From: an uncultured Clostridia bacterium
GTDB lineage: Bacteria > Bacillota > Clostridia > Oscillospirales > Ruminococcaceae
NCBI GenBank assembly: GCA_947307175.1
Contig: CAMZIK010000019.1
Span: forward strand, 1 to 37,031
Reading direction: 5' to 3'
Length of the DNA stretch: 37,031 bases
Shown: one piece after another, positions 8,872-16,657 of the stretch
Position numbering within the stretch: position 1 is the stretch's first letter
How the letters are laid out: the number at the start of each line of letters is the position of its first letter
The notes under the pieces: generated by a model
What the model saw: only the letters and a program-made list of their open reading frames with translations
Databases searched by the model: none
Told to the model about the DNA's origin: nothing
Translations under genes and position numbers: made by a program

Positions 8872-9291
8872 TTGTTTGATAAGATAGCTGATGCACTTAT
8901 GCCGGTAATTTTTGTTTTGTTGTTTGCATCGCTTGTTTTTGTTCTGATAAAGATTCTTGTCTCAAGATGGGGAAAGGAAAAGAAAAAAGAAACGGGAACA
9001 AAAGCCCGTGCTAAGATACTGTTTAAGAGTGTAGATGAATATGATGGGACTAATTTCACTAACCTGACATCTTATCATGTAACAAACTATTTTCTTGACT
9101 GCCTTATAGACGGCAAGACGATGACTTTCAATTGCTGTGAATATATGTACAACTATGTACAAAAGGGAGAGACCTATGATGTTATATGCGGAAAGCACTG
9201 GATAAAGCTGGACAGAAAGTATTATCCCGAGAATTTTGATGAATACTTTGAGGAACTTGATAATCCTGACATTGAAGAAGAAAGTCAATAA
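8872..9291 (+). CDS. DUF2500-like single-pass membrane protein
   Basis: A 139-residue protein with one N-terminal membrane helix (about residues 9-28), then a basic stretch WGKEKKKETGTKARAK, then a small domain with the pattern SYHVTNYFLDCLIDGKTMTF and a following GETYDVICGKHWIKL. The order helix / Lys-rich hinge / YxVTF-like strand / Gly-rich end resembles the DUF2500 family (established in many Firmicutes, function unknown). The assignment is by pattern memory only. The start is TTG, with AGGGG overlapping the permease stop as ribosome site; a downstream ATG at 8899 would cut the helix. The spacing implies coupling to the permease gene. Confidence 0.65.
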   Translation: MFDKIADALMPVIFVLLFASLVFVLIKILVSRWGKEKKKETGTKARAKILFKSVDEYDGTNFTNLTSYHVTNYFLDCLIDGKTMTFNCCEYMYNYVQKGETYDVICGKHWIKLDRKYYPENFDEYFEELDNPDIEEESQ

Positions 9292-9315
9292 ATATTTATA
9301 GAAAGAAGGATCTGT

Positions 9316-9570
9316 ATGAACGAATTTGAAAACATATTTGATCTGAACGAAGAGGAAGAATGCTGCTGTAACTGTAAGTGCAGCAAGGTGTGGAAAACTA
9401 TTGCGCTTATACTTATCGGCGTTGCGATAGGTTTTCTCATCTCGCCCGTAAAGAACGGAAATACCGTTATCACAGGCAACGAGAATGTTGTCGTTAAGGG
9501 CGGCAAGAAGAAAAAGAAGAAAAAGAAGAAAAAGAAAAATAAGAAGAAATCGGAATGTGAGGAGAATTAA
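9316..9570 (+). CDS. Small membrane protein with Cys cluster and poly-Lys tail
   Basis: An 84-residue protein I do not recognise. The order is an acidic N-terminus (ENIFDLNEEEE), a Cys cluster CCCNCKC at residues 17-23, one membrane helix (about 27-45), a short polar part, then a run of about 20 residues that is nearly all Lys, and an acidic end. GAAGGA precedes the ATG. The stop is 3 bp before ychF, and the ychF ribosome site GAGGAG lies inside this gene, so translation is probably coupled. The Lys tract is encoded by a pure-purine stretch of AAG/AAA codons that could slip in replication or slow ribosomes. Cys may bind metal and Lys may bind polyanions or lipid head groups; both are guesses. 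Confidence 0.7.
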   Translation: MNEFENIFDLNEEEECCCNCKCSKVWKTIALILIGVAIGFLISPVKNGNTVITGNENVVVKGGKKKKKKKKKKKNKKKSECEEN

Positions 9571-9573
9571 TTT

Positions 9574-10668
9574 ATGAAACTTGGTATGGTAGGACTCCCG
9601 AACGTCGGAAAATCAACGCTTTTCAATGCGCTCACAAATGCAGGCGCAGAGTCGGCGAACTATCCGTTCTGTACGATCGAAAAGAATGTCGGCGTCGTAA
9701 GCGTCCCTGACGAAAGGCTCGATAAGCTTGCCGAAATGTATCACCCCGTCAAGTTCACACCTGCAACGCTTGAGTTCGTCGACATCGCAGGACTTGTAAA
9801 GGGCGCATCAAAAGGCGAAGGACTGGGCAATAAGTTCCTTGCGGACATCCGTGAGGTGGACGCTATCGTTCACGTTGTCAGGTGCTTTGAGGACGATAAT
9901 ATCGTCCATGTTGACGGCTCGGTGAACCCTGCAAGAGACATCGAAACGATAGACCTTGAGCTTGTCTTTTCAGACATCGAGATAATCGAAAGAAAACTCG
10001 ACAGAACAAAAAAAGCTATGAAAGGCGATAAGTCTCTCGCAGAGGTCGTTGACTTCCTTGAAAAGCTCAAAGCCCACCTTGAAGAAGGAAAAGCAGCCAG
10101 AGCATATCAGATGACCGACGAGGAAAGAGCAATGCTCGCAGATACTCCGCTTTTGTCGCTTAAACCTGTGATCTATGCCGCAAATCTCAGCGAGGACGAT
10201 TTCCGCAATAATATCGACACCAACGAGAATTATAAGACCGTTCGTACCATAGCCGAGAACGAAGGCTCAGCAGTTTTCCCGATCTGTGCGCAGATAGAAG
10301 CGGAGATCTCCGATATGGACGACGAGGACAAGCAGATGTTCCTTGCCGATCTCGGACTTGAAACATCAGGTCTTGACCGTATCATCAAGCAGGGCTATGC
10401 GCTGCTCGGACTCATATCCTACCTTACCGCAGGCGAACCCGAGGTCCGTGCCTGGACAATAAAAAAAGGCACCAAAGCGCCACAGGCAGCAGGCAAGATA
10501 CATACCGACTTTGAAAAAGGCTTCATAAGAGCCGAGGTCGTATCCTTTGATGACCTTATGTCCTGCGGAAATATGGTGAGCGCAAAAGAAAAAGGACTTG
10601 TCCGCCTTGAAGGCAAGGACTATGTGATGCAGGACGGAGATATTGTCCTGTTCAGATTCAACGTTTAG
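9574..10668 (+). CDS. ychF: Redox-regulated ATPase YchF (OLA1 family)
   Basis: A 364-residue Obg-family P-loop protein of the usual YchF length. The P-loop is GLPNVGKST at residues 6-14, followed by the typical [10 protein letters not shown] switch [10 protein letters not shown] (G3), and NLSE in the place of the GTPase NKxD motif. The last is the known reason that YchF prefers ATP over GTP. A helical domain (about 120-190) and a C-terminal TGS domain (about 280-364, [10 protein letters not shown] onward) complete the family layout. YchF binds the ribosome and has been tied to stress and translation control. The gene is last in a run of five same-strand genes and ends at a terminator. Confidence 0.97.
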   Translation: MKLGMVGLPNVGKSTLFNALTNAGAESANYPFCTIEKNVGVVSVPDERLDKLAEMYHPVKFTPATLEFVDIAGLVKGASKGEGLGNKFLADIREVDAIVHVVRCFEDDNIVHVDGSVNPARDIETIDLELVFSDIEIIERKLDRTKKAMKGDKSLAEVVDFLEKLKAHLEEGKAARAYQMTDEERAMLADTPLLSLKPVIYAANLSEDDFRNNIDTNENYKTVRTIAENEGSAVFPICAQIEAEISDMDDEDKQMFLADLGLETSGLDRIIKQGYALLGLISYLTAGEPEVRAWTIKKGTKAPQAAGKIHTDFEKGFIRAEVVSFDDLMSCGNMVSAKEKGLVRLEGKDYVMQDGDIVLFRFNV

Positions 10669-10678
10669 GGCTGACCGC

Positions 10679-10705
10679 GGCGGCTGATAGAATCAGCCGC
10701 CTTTT
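10679..10705 (+). terminator. Intrinsic terminator after ychF
   Basis: Stem GGCGGCTGA/TCAGCCGCC (9 bp, 5-base loop) plus TTTT. A second GC-rich hairpin, TGCGCCC/GGGCGCA, follows at once. Confidence 0.8.
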
Positions 10706-10758
10706 CTGCGCCCTTTGGGCGCAGACGTGGGCGCCGCCCACTGCAGTCAGCCCGCCAA

Positions 10759-10797
10759 AAAAACGAGGCACTCAGTAAGATCGAGTGCCTCGTTTTT
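10759..10797. terminator. Bidirectional terminator between convergent genes
   Basis: Perfect 15-bp stem AAAAACGAGGCACTC/GAGTGCCTCGTTTTT with a 9-base loop and T-runs on both strands. It ends the minus-strand exporter operon 28 bp after its last stop codon and backs up the ychF terminator. Confidence 0.92.
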
Positions 10798-10824
10798 ATA
10801 TAGAAATAGAATGAAAGGGAGAGC

Positions 10825-13455
10825 TTATTTGTCCTTCTTGGCGCTGATGGCTTCAGTCTCAAAAATGAACTTGACTTCACCGTCTGTGCCGTCTGAGATC
10901 CCTGAGAAGTTGTTGTATCCGCCGGAAGCGTTGGTAACAGCTGAAAGCCTGTCAAGCAGTACCTTGATGTCGTTCTTGTAAACGCTGACGATCTTGTCAA
11001 CAGCCTCCTGCTTGAACTTCTTCATGCCGTCCTCAAGTTCCTTTGAACCCGATTCAAGCTGCGAAACACCCGAAACGAGCGCACCGCTGCTGTCCTTGAG
11101 CGTGCCGATGCCGTTTTTCAACTCCGTGCTTCCGTTGTAAAGCTTGGTCGTGCCTGCATAAAGCTCGCTGAGTTTTTCCGCAAATGTCTTTGCACCCGTC
11201 TTGAGCTGTCCTGCTCCTGTCTGCAGCTGTCCGATACCGCCCGAAAGCTTTACCGCACCGTCCTTGAGCTGTCCGATGCCCGATGAGAGCTGTGCAGCTC
11301 CTGCGTTCAGCTGTGAAGCACCTGTCGAAAGCTGACCAAGTCCGCCTGCAAGCTGGTTCACACCCGTAACAGCCTTGTTGATACCGCCGCTGAGCGTGCC
11401 TGCGCCTGTGCTGAGAGACTGAAGTCCGCTTGTGATCGTCTTAGAGCCGTCAAGGATACCTGTGCCTTTCTCGTTGAACTTGTCGTTGAGAGTTTTCAGT
11501 CCGCCTGATATCTGTCCAGCGCCTGTCTTGACCTCAGTCATAAGCTTGTCAGCGCCGCTTGAAACAGCCGAAGCACCCGTGCTTACCTGCTGAGCGCCTG
11601 TCGAAAGCGTATCAACGCTCGTCTTTATCGTTTCAGAGCCTTTCTCCAGTGCGCTTACTCCATCCTTGATAGTCGGATTCTTAGCGTCTGTTCCGCTTTT
11701 CAGACTTGCAAGAACAAGCTTCTGTCCTGCGATAGTCTTTGTCAGCGTCTGTACCGAAACGTTCAGAGTCTGGTTTGTCGGGTCAGCCTCCAAAGCCTTT
11801 TTCAGTGCCGCAAGTACCTGCTCGTTTGCCGAGATAGTGCTTTCAAGTCCAGCCGCTGCCGTGTCAACTCCTGCGCCGAGTGTCTTGACCTGGTCAGGCA
11901 GATCAGCGACCTTTGTGTTCATCTGAGCAAGTCCTGCAGAAACCTTTGCTGCTCCCGAAGAAACAGCTGCAGCGCCTGCCGAAAGGCCCTGAGAGTTATT
12001 CTTGTCAAGCTGCTGCTCCATAGCTGCCGAAAGCTTCTGTGCGCCCGTCTGAAGCTGAGCAACACCCTGCTGTGCCTGTCCAAGACCCTCTGTCAGCTTG
12101 CTTGAACCGTTGTAAAGTGACTTAGCACCGTCAGAGATCTGCTTTGCACCTGTCTGGAGCTGTCCTGCGCCGGTCTTGAGTTCAGGCAGCTTCTCATTTA
12201 TCTGCTTGAATCCGTTTTCCATATCGCCTGCGCCCTTTGCAAGCTTCTGTGCGCCTGTGAAAGCCTCTCCGAGCTTTGAACTGAGAGTATCCGCACCTGT
12301 TTTCAGCGTAGTGATACCGCTTACGAATTTATCTGCCGAGCTGTCAAGAGTAGCAGCACCGTCAGCCAGCTGCTTTGCTCCGTCATTTGCAGTCTTGAGT
12401 CCGTCGTTGAGCGTGCCCGAGCCTGTGTAAAGCTTGTCGATACCACTTGTCAGCTGAGGAACAGAAGCGTTGAGCGTCCAGATGCCAGTGTGCAGCTTCT
12501 GTGCGCCGTCAGCCAGCTTCTGTGCGCCGTCTGCAGCCTCGTTGAGCTTTTTCTCAACTTCGTTTACTATATCGTCTGTGTTGATGTCAAGGCTCGAAAG
12601 CAGATTGCTTGTCGCCAGAGTGATGACTGTCGGCATCTCAAACTTATTTACATCAGCAGTCAGCTCGATGAATTCGGGAATATCAACTCCTGCATCTTCA
12701 ATTTTCTTTGAAGCTGTCGGAGCGTTCTGTTTAAGGTCTTCCTTTATCTTGTCAGCGCCGATGCTCTCTTTGAGACCAGGAAGAGCTATACCCACAAATA
12801 TCTGCTTGCTTCCGTCAGAGATGACCTTTCCGTTTGTGATCTCAACATTTGAGAACACCTCTCCGTCAAGGATAGAACCCGTCGTCATGATGAACGGAGT
12901 CTTTATTTCTTCTTCCTTGCCGTTGATAGTTACCTTCTGTGCAGTCTTGTTCTCAAAATCGTATCTGATAGTTACCTTGCCGCTTTTTCCTGCAAGATCC
13001 TCAGGGCTGATCTCTTTTCCGTCCAGCTTGTATGTGACCTTCATATCTATCGGCAGTTCGCCAGAGTAGTTGCCCTTGTAGTAGATGTCTCCGCCGTCGG
13101 TCTTCCATGTCAGCTCATTGCCCGAGCGCTCAAAGCCTTCATCTGTCTTAGTGTTCTCAATGTCCGAAAGCTTTGATGTGTCTTTAAGCTCTGTAAGACC
13201 CTTCGGGTTCTTGAGCCAGTCGCTGACGATGACCTTGTCCTTTGAACCGTTTGCCTTGGTCATAACATAAACAGTTTCTTCTTTATATGTCTTGCCGTTT
13301 TCATCTTTTGCCTGCTTTGTTTCTTCTTTAGCGGCAGTATTGGCAGCCTTGCTTTCTTCATCTTTCTTATTGTTTGCCATTGCATACATTCCGGTTGCAC
13401 CTGCTGATAAAAGTACAGCCAAAGCTCCTGCGATAACCTTAGAATATGTTTTCAT
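10825..13455 (-). CDS. Secreted LxxG heptad-repeat protein (partner of MMPL exporter)
   Basis: An 876-residue protein. An N-terminal signal-like helix (MKTYSKVIAGALAVLLSAG) is followed by a mixed alpha/beta region (about 40-300) and then some 500 residues dominated by the seven-residue pattern x-x-x-Leu-x-x-Gly (such as KLADGAQKLHTG, QLQTGAGQLKTG). This repeat is known from YhgE/Pip-type proteins and from proteins next to RND/MMPL pumps, and should form a long helical rod. There is no C-terminal membrane helix or sorting motif. The chosen ATG at 13455 has GGGAG about 9 bases upstream; a GTG 18 bases earlier is in frame but overlaps that site. The upstream exporter stops 18 bp before this ATG. 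A likely role is a periplasm- or wall-spanning accessory to the pump (inference). Confidence 0.8.
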   Translation of the reverse strand: MKTYSKVIAGALAVLLSAGATGMYAMANNKKDEESKAANTAAKEETKQAKDENGKTYKEETVYVMTKANGSKDKVIVSDWLKNPKGLTELKDTSKLSDIENTKTDEGFERSGNELTWKTDGGDIYYKGNYSGELPIDMKVTYKLDGKEISPEDLAGKSGKVTIRYDFENKTAQKVTINGKEEEIKTPFIMTTGSILDGEVFSNVEITNGKVISDGSKQIFVGIALPGLKESIGADKIKEDLKQNAPTASKKIEDAGVDIPEFIELTADVNKFEMPTVITLATSNLLSSLDINTDDIVNEVEKKLNEAADGAQKLADGAQKLHTGIWTLNASVPQLTSGIDKLYTGSGTLNDGLKTANDGAKQLADGAATLDSSADKFVSGITTLKTGADTLSSKLGEAFTGAQKLAKGAGDMENGFKQINEKLPELKTGAGQLQTGAKQISDGAKSLYNGSSKLTEGLGQAQQGVAQLQTGAQKLSAAMEQQLDKNNSQGLSAGAAAVSSGAAKVSAGLAQMNTKVADLPDQVKTLGAGVDTAAAGLESTISANEQVLAALKKALEADPTNQTLNVSVQTLTKTIAGQKLVLASLKSGTDAKNPTIKDGVSALEKGSETIKTSVDTLSTGAQQVSTGASAVSSGADKLMTEVKTGAGQISGGLKTLNDKFNEKGTGILDGSKTITSGLQSLSTGAGTLSGGINKAVTGVNQLAGGLGQLSTGASQLNAGAAQLSSGIGQLKDGAVKLSGGIGQLQTGAGQLKTGAKTFAEKLSELYAGTTKLYNGSTELKNGIGTLKDSSGALVSGVSQLESGSKELEDGMKKFKQEAVDKIVSVYKNDIKVLLDRLSAVTNASGGYNNFSGISDGTDGEVKFIFETEAISAKKDK

Positions 13456-13473
13456 ATCAGTGTCTCCCTTCAC

Positions 13474-15588
13474 TTATTTTATCGCCGGCATCTGAACGCC
13501 GCGTGATTTTGCATCGTTTTTCTTAACTTTTTTCATACCGAATGTTGAGCGGATTATGATCGGATCAAACAGCATCAGCATTGACGGCAGAACAAGGATA
13601 ACCGTAAACATACTGATTATAGCACCTCTTGAAAGCAGGTTGCACAGCTGAGAGATCATATCTATCCTTGAGAAAACTCCTACACCGAATGTAGCAGCGA
13701 AGAATCCGAGAGCCGAAACGATTATAGACTTGATAGAAGTCGAAAGAGCTATCGTAACAGCTTCCGTCTTGTCGTGACCCGAGATCCTTTCTGTCTTGTA
13801 TCTTGTAGACATCAGTATCGCATAGTCAACCGTTGCACCGAGCTGAATAGTACCGATAACGATAGACGCTATGAAAGGTATCGTCGTGTGCAGGTAGCAG
13901 GTCAGACCCATGTTTACGAATATCGCAAACTCAATTACCGTCACAAGTATGAGCGGCAGCGAGAATGACTGAAGAACGAAGAAAATGATGAGGAATATCG
14001 CAAGTATCGAAACAGCGCTTACCACCTTGAAGTCTCTGTCCGTTATCGTGATAAGGTCCTTTGTACACGGAGCTTCACCGATAAGCATTGCCTTCTTGTC
14101 GTATTTTGCAGCGATGTCCTGAAGTTCTTCGATCTGGTTGTTGACCTCGTCCGAAGCGGTCTTGTATTCCGACCCTATCAGCACCATCTGCCAGTTCTTT
14201 GATTTCAGCGCCTCGGTCAGCCTTTCGGGGATGACCTCCTTAGGAATGTTCGGACCGATAAGCGAGCTTAATCCGAGCGAGAACTTGACGCCGTCCACCT
14301 TGTTCATCTCACCCAGCATATTCGTCATGTTCTTTGAGCTGAGATCCGCATCACACATCAGAACGTGCGTCGTGGACATATGGAATTCTTCTTCAAGCTT
14401 TGTGTTGGCAACTATACTGTCCAGATCTTTCGGCAGGGTAGCCGTCAGATCATAGTAAACGTCCGTGTGGGTGTATCCGTAAAGTGCAGGGATAAGCACT
14501 ACCAGAAAAGCAGTGATGCACACCGCACGGTGTTTGATTATGAACTTTGAAAGCGTATCGAGCTTTGGGATAAACTCTCTGTGCATCGTCTTTGTGAGCG
14601 CCTTGTCGAAAATGAGTATCATCGAAGGCAGCACAGTTACGCAGGCGATAACACCGATAACAACACCCTTTGCCATAACTATACCCATATCAAGACCGAG
14701 CTTGTAAGACATAAAGCAAAGTGCAAGGAATCCCGCAACAGTCGTTATCGAGCTTCCGACAACTGAGCTGATGGTCTTTGAGATAGCCATAGCCATAGCT
14801 TCCTTGTTGTCGTTGGGGTGCAGCTTCTGCTGCTCTTTGTAGCTGTGCCACAGGAAGATCGAGTAGTCGATCGTAACACCCAGCTGAAGCACCGCTGTAA
14901 GCGCCTGAGTGATGAACGAGATCTCCCCGAAGAAGATGTTCGAGCCTAAGTTGTAAAGTACAGCCATACCCACGCTTATCATAAACAGTACAGGTATAAG
15001 GAACGAATCCATCGTCAGCGCAAGCACAAGGCTCGTAAGGCAGACAGCCAGGATAACATAACCTGTTGTCTCATCGATCGTCAGATCTTTAATATCGTTG
15101 ATCGCTGCAGTCATACCTGCAACGAAACACTCTTTGCCTGCGATCTTCTTTATCTCTGTCAGCGCTTCAAGGCTTCCGTCCGCAGCCGATGTCTCATCAA
15201 AGAATACCGCCATAAGCGTAGCCTTGTCTGAGTTAAAGAAGTCGTAAAGTTTTTTCGGAAGCACTTCCTTAGGAAGATTGATGTCAGCTATCGAGTCGTA
15301 CCAAACAACATCGCAGACATGATCCACCGCAGCGAATTTCTTCTCCAGCTTCTTGACGTCCTTGTCCTGCATACCGTCTATCATAACGAATGCAAAGCCG
15401 CCCTTGCCGAACTCATCAAGCATAATGTCCTGACCCTTCATCGTGTCAAGATCTTTCGGCAGGTACGAGAGAATATCATAGTTTATCCTCGTGCCAAGCA
15501 TTCCGATAAGCGACGGTACAAGCAGCGCAATACTCATTATAAGTATCACAAATCTGCCCTTGACGACCGCTTTGCCGAATTTGTACAT
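13474..15588 (-). CDS. RND-superfamily (MMPL-type) transporter
   Basis: A 704-residue polytopic protein made of two similar halves. Each half has one helix, a large extracytoplasmic loop and a bundle of about five helices, giving roughly 12 membrane helices. Both halves carry family signatures: YDILSYLPKDLDTMKGQ and YYDLTATLPKDLDSI after the first helices, LGVTIDYSIFLWHSYKE and LGATVDYAILMSTRYKTE in helix 4 with the proton-relay Asp. Such pumps export lipids, siderophores or drugs using the proton gradient. The start has AAAGGGG 10 bases upstream. The gene is first in a two-gene minus-strand operon, divergent from tetR, with a promoter overlapped by operator 2. Confidence 0.92.
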   Translation of the reverse strand: MYKFGKAVVKGRFVILIMSIALLVPSLIGMLGTRINYDILSYLPKDLDTMKGQDIMLDEFGKGGFAFVMIDGMQDKDVKKLEKKFAAVDHVCDVVWYDSIADINLPKEVLPKKLYDFFNSDKATLMAVFFDETSAADGSLEALTEIKKIAGKECFVAGMTAAINDIKDLTIDETTGYVILAVCLTSLVLALTMDSFLIPVLFMISVGMAVLYNLGSNIFFGEISFITQALTAVLQLGVTIDYSIFLWHSYKEQQKLHPNDNKEAMAMAISKTISSVVGSSITTVAGFLALCFMSYKLGLDMGIVMAKGVVIGVIACVTVLPSMILIFDKALTKTMHREFIPKLDTLSKFIIKHRAVCITAFLVVLIPALYGYTHTDVYYDLTATLPKDLDSIVANTKLEEEFHMSTTHVLMCDADLSSKNMTNMLGEMNKVDGVKFSLGLSSLIGPNIPKEVIPERLTEALKSKNWQMVLIGSEYKTASDEVNNQIEELQDIAAKYDKKAMLIGEAPCTKDLITITDRDFKVVSAVSILAIFLIIFFVLQSFSLPLILVTVIEFAIFVNMGLTCYLHTTIPFIASIVIGTIQLGATVDYAILMSTRYKTERISGHDKTEAVTIALSTSIKSIIVSALGFFAATFGVGVFSRIDMISQLCNLLSRGAIISMFTVILVLPSMLMLFDPIIIRSTFGMKKVKKNDAKSRGVQMPAIK

Positions 15589-15635
15589 TTAAACATTACC
15601 CCTTTCAAATGACCTGTACAGTATACTATATCAAT

Positions 15636-15650
15636 ATGACCGCCGGTCAT
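15636..15650. promoter_or_regulatory. TetR operator 1
   Basis: Perfect odd palindrome ATGACCG-C-CGGTCAT, between the exporter -10 and its start codon. It matches the other three sites in the divergent region and defines a core TGACCGnYGGTCA. Confidence 0.85.
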
Positions 15651-15667
15651 TTTATTCATCGGAAATT

Positions 15668-15696
15668 ATTGTAACACAAAAATGACCGTTAGTCAA
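15668..15696 (-). promoter_or_regulatory. Promoter of the MMPL exporter operon
   Basis: Read on the minus strand: TTGACT (15691-15696), 17-bp spacer, TACAAT (15668-15673). Operator 2 covers the -35 box and operator 1 lies just downstream of the start point, so repressor binding would block transcription. Confidence 0.85.
15683..15695. promoter_or_regulatory. TetR operator 2
   Basis: TGACCGTTAGTCA, a slightly imperfect copy of the 13-bp core. It overlaps the exporter -35 box. Confidence 0.8.
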
Positions 15697-15715
15697 TATC
15701 TTTACGAAAGAAAAT

Positions 15716-15728
15716 TGACCGTTGGTCA
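15716..15728. promoter_or_regulatory. TetR operator 3
   Basis: TGACCGTTGGTCA, a clean copy of the core, 33 bp centre to centre from operator 2. Confidence 0.82.
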
Positions 15729-15769
15729 TATTTTTGTATACATTGCCAAGTGAAAGGGTCGATATTAAA

Positions 15770-15782
15770 TGACTATTGGTCA
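15770..15782. promoter_or_regulatory. TetR operator 4
   Basis: TGACTATTGGTCA, a copy with one half-site changed. It lies 10 bp upstream of the tetR -35 box, where it could mediate autoregulation. Confidence 0.78.
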
Positions 15783-15792
15783 TTTTTACATC

Positions 15793-15821
15793 TTGACAAG
15801 CTGATATTTAGGTCTTATAAT
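15793..15821 (+). promoter_or_regulatory. Promoter of the tetR gene
   Basis: Consensus TTGACA (15793-15798), exactly 17 bp, TATAAT (15816-15821). It is 50 bp upstream of the chosen ATG. Confidence 0.9.
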
Positions 15822-15870
15822 TGAAATAACCTACGAAAAAGCGGTTCTTTCAGCATAAGGAGTGAAAATA

Positions 15871-16476
15871 ATGAGCAAGCTCGACACTAACAAAAAGAAA
15901 AAAGAGACCTCTCTGCTTGATACAGCCTTCAACCTTTTCACCACCAAAGGATTGAATAAGACCTCCATTTCAGATATAGTCAGCAATGCAGGCGTTGCAA
16001 AGGGAACGTTCTATCTTTATTTCAAGGACAAGTACGACCTGCGCAACAAGCTTATCTCTCATAAATCCTCCCAGCTGTTCAAACAGGCGATCGCCCAGAT
16101 GAAAGCAACCAAAATGGAGCATGACTTTGAAAGCGATATAATTTTTGTTATAGATAATATCATCAACCAGCTTACCGAGAATAAAGCGACGCTGAATTTC
16201 ATTTCAAAGAATCTCAGCTGGGGAGTATTCAAAAACGCCCTTACCACCAAGACCAACGAAAAGGACGTAGACTTTGCAGATGTCTATAATATGATAATAG
16301 AGAATGCCCCCAATACAGTCAAAGACCCTGAAATAATGGTCTTTATGATAATCGAGCTTGTAAGTTCGACCTGCTATTCCTCTATCCTTTATTCCGAACC
16401 GTGCGATATAGGCTCGCTCAAACCGCATCTTTACCAGAGCATCAAGCATATTCTGCACGACCACATCGACTATTGA
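15871..16476 (+). CDS. TetR/AcrR-family transcriptional repressor
   Basis: A 201-residue regulator with an N-terminal helix-turn-helix (about residues 14-60). ISDIVSNAGVAKGTFYLYFKDKYDL is the classic TetR recognition-helix region. The C-terminal helical part is the ligand-binding and dimer domain; its sequence gives no ligand. The ATG at 15871 has AAGGAG 8 bases upstream; an in-frame GTG at 15862 overlaps that site and was rejected. It is divergent from the MMPL exporter, and the 282-bp gap holds four near-identical palindromes, so it very probably represses both the exporter operon and itself until an exported compound binds. A terminator follows. Confidence 0.93.
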   Translation: MSKLDTNKKKKETSLLDTAFNLFTTKGLNKTSISDIVSNAGVAKGTFYLYFKDKYDLRNKLISHKSSQLFKQAIAQMKATKMEHDFESDIIFVIDNIINQLTENKATLNFISKNLSWGVFKNALTTKTNEKDVDFADVYNMIIENAPNTVKDPEIMVFMIIELVSSTCYSSILYSEPCDIGSLKPHLYQSIKHILHDHIDY

Positions 16477-16505
16477 GTTTATCTCATAACAATACACCTC
16501 TTCGG

Positions 16506-16548
16506 CCGATACTCTTTTTACAGAGTATCGGTCATTTTCTTTTTTTGA
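16506..16548 (+). terminator. Intrinsic terminator after tetR
   Basis: Perfect 10-bp stem CCGATACTCT/AGAGTATCGG with a 6-base loop. A T-rich tract interrupted by CA and C follows. Confidence 0.75.
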
Positions 16549-16574
16549 TATAAGTTTTAATAAATTACCGACTA

Positions 16575-16603
16575 TTGACTTTTGATAAAAGATATGTTAA
16601 AAT
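16575..16603 (+). promoter_or_regulatory. Promoter of the cell-wall-binding-repeat gene
   Basis: TTGACT (16575-16580), 17-bp spacer, TAAAAT (16598-16603). It is 55 bp upstream of the ATG, which also has a GGGAGG ribosome site, so expression signals of the broken gene are intact. Confidence 0.78.
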
Positions 16604-16657
16604 GTTAATAGAATTTAATCAATACACACAAATTCACATCGATGGGAGGTCACAATA

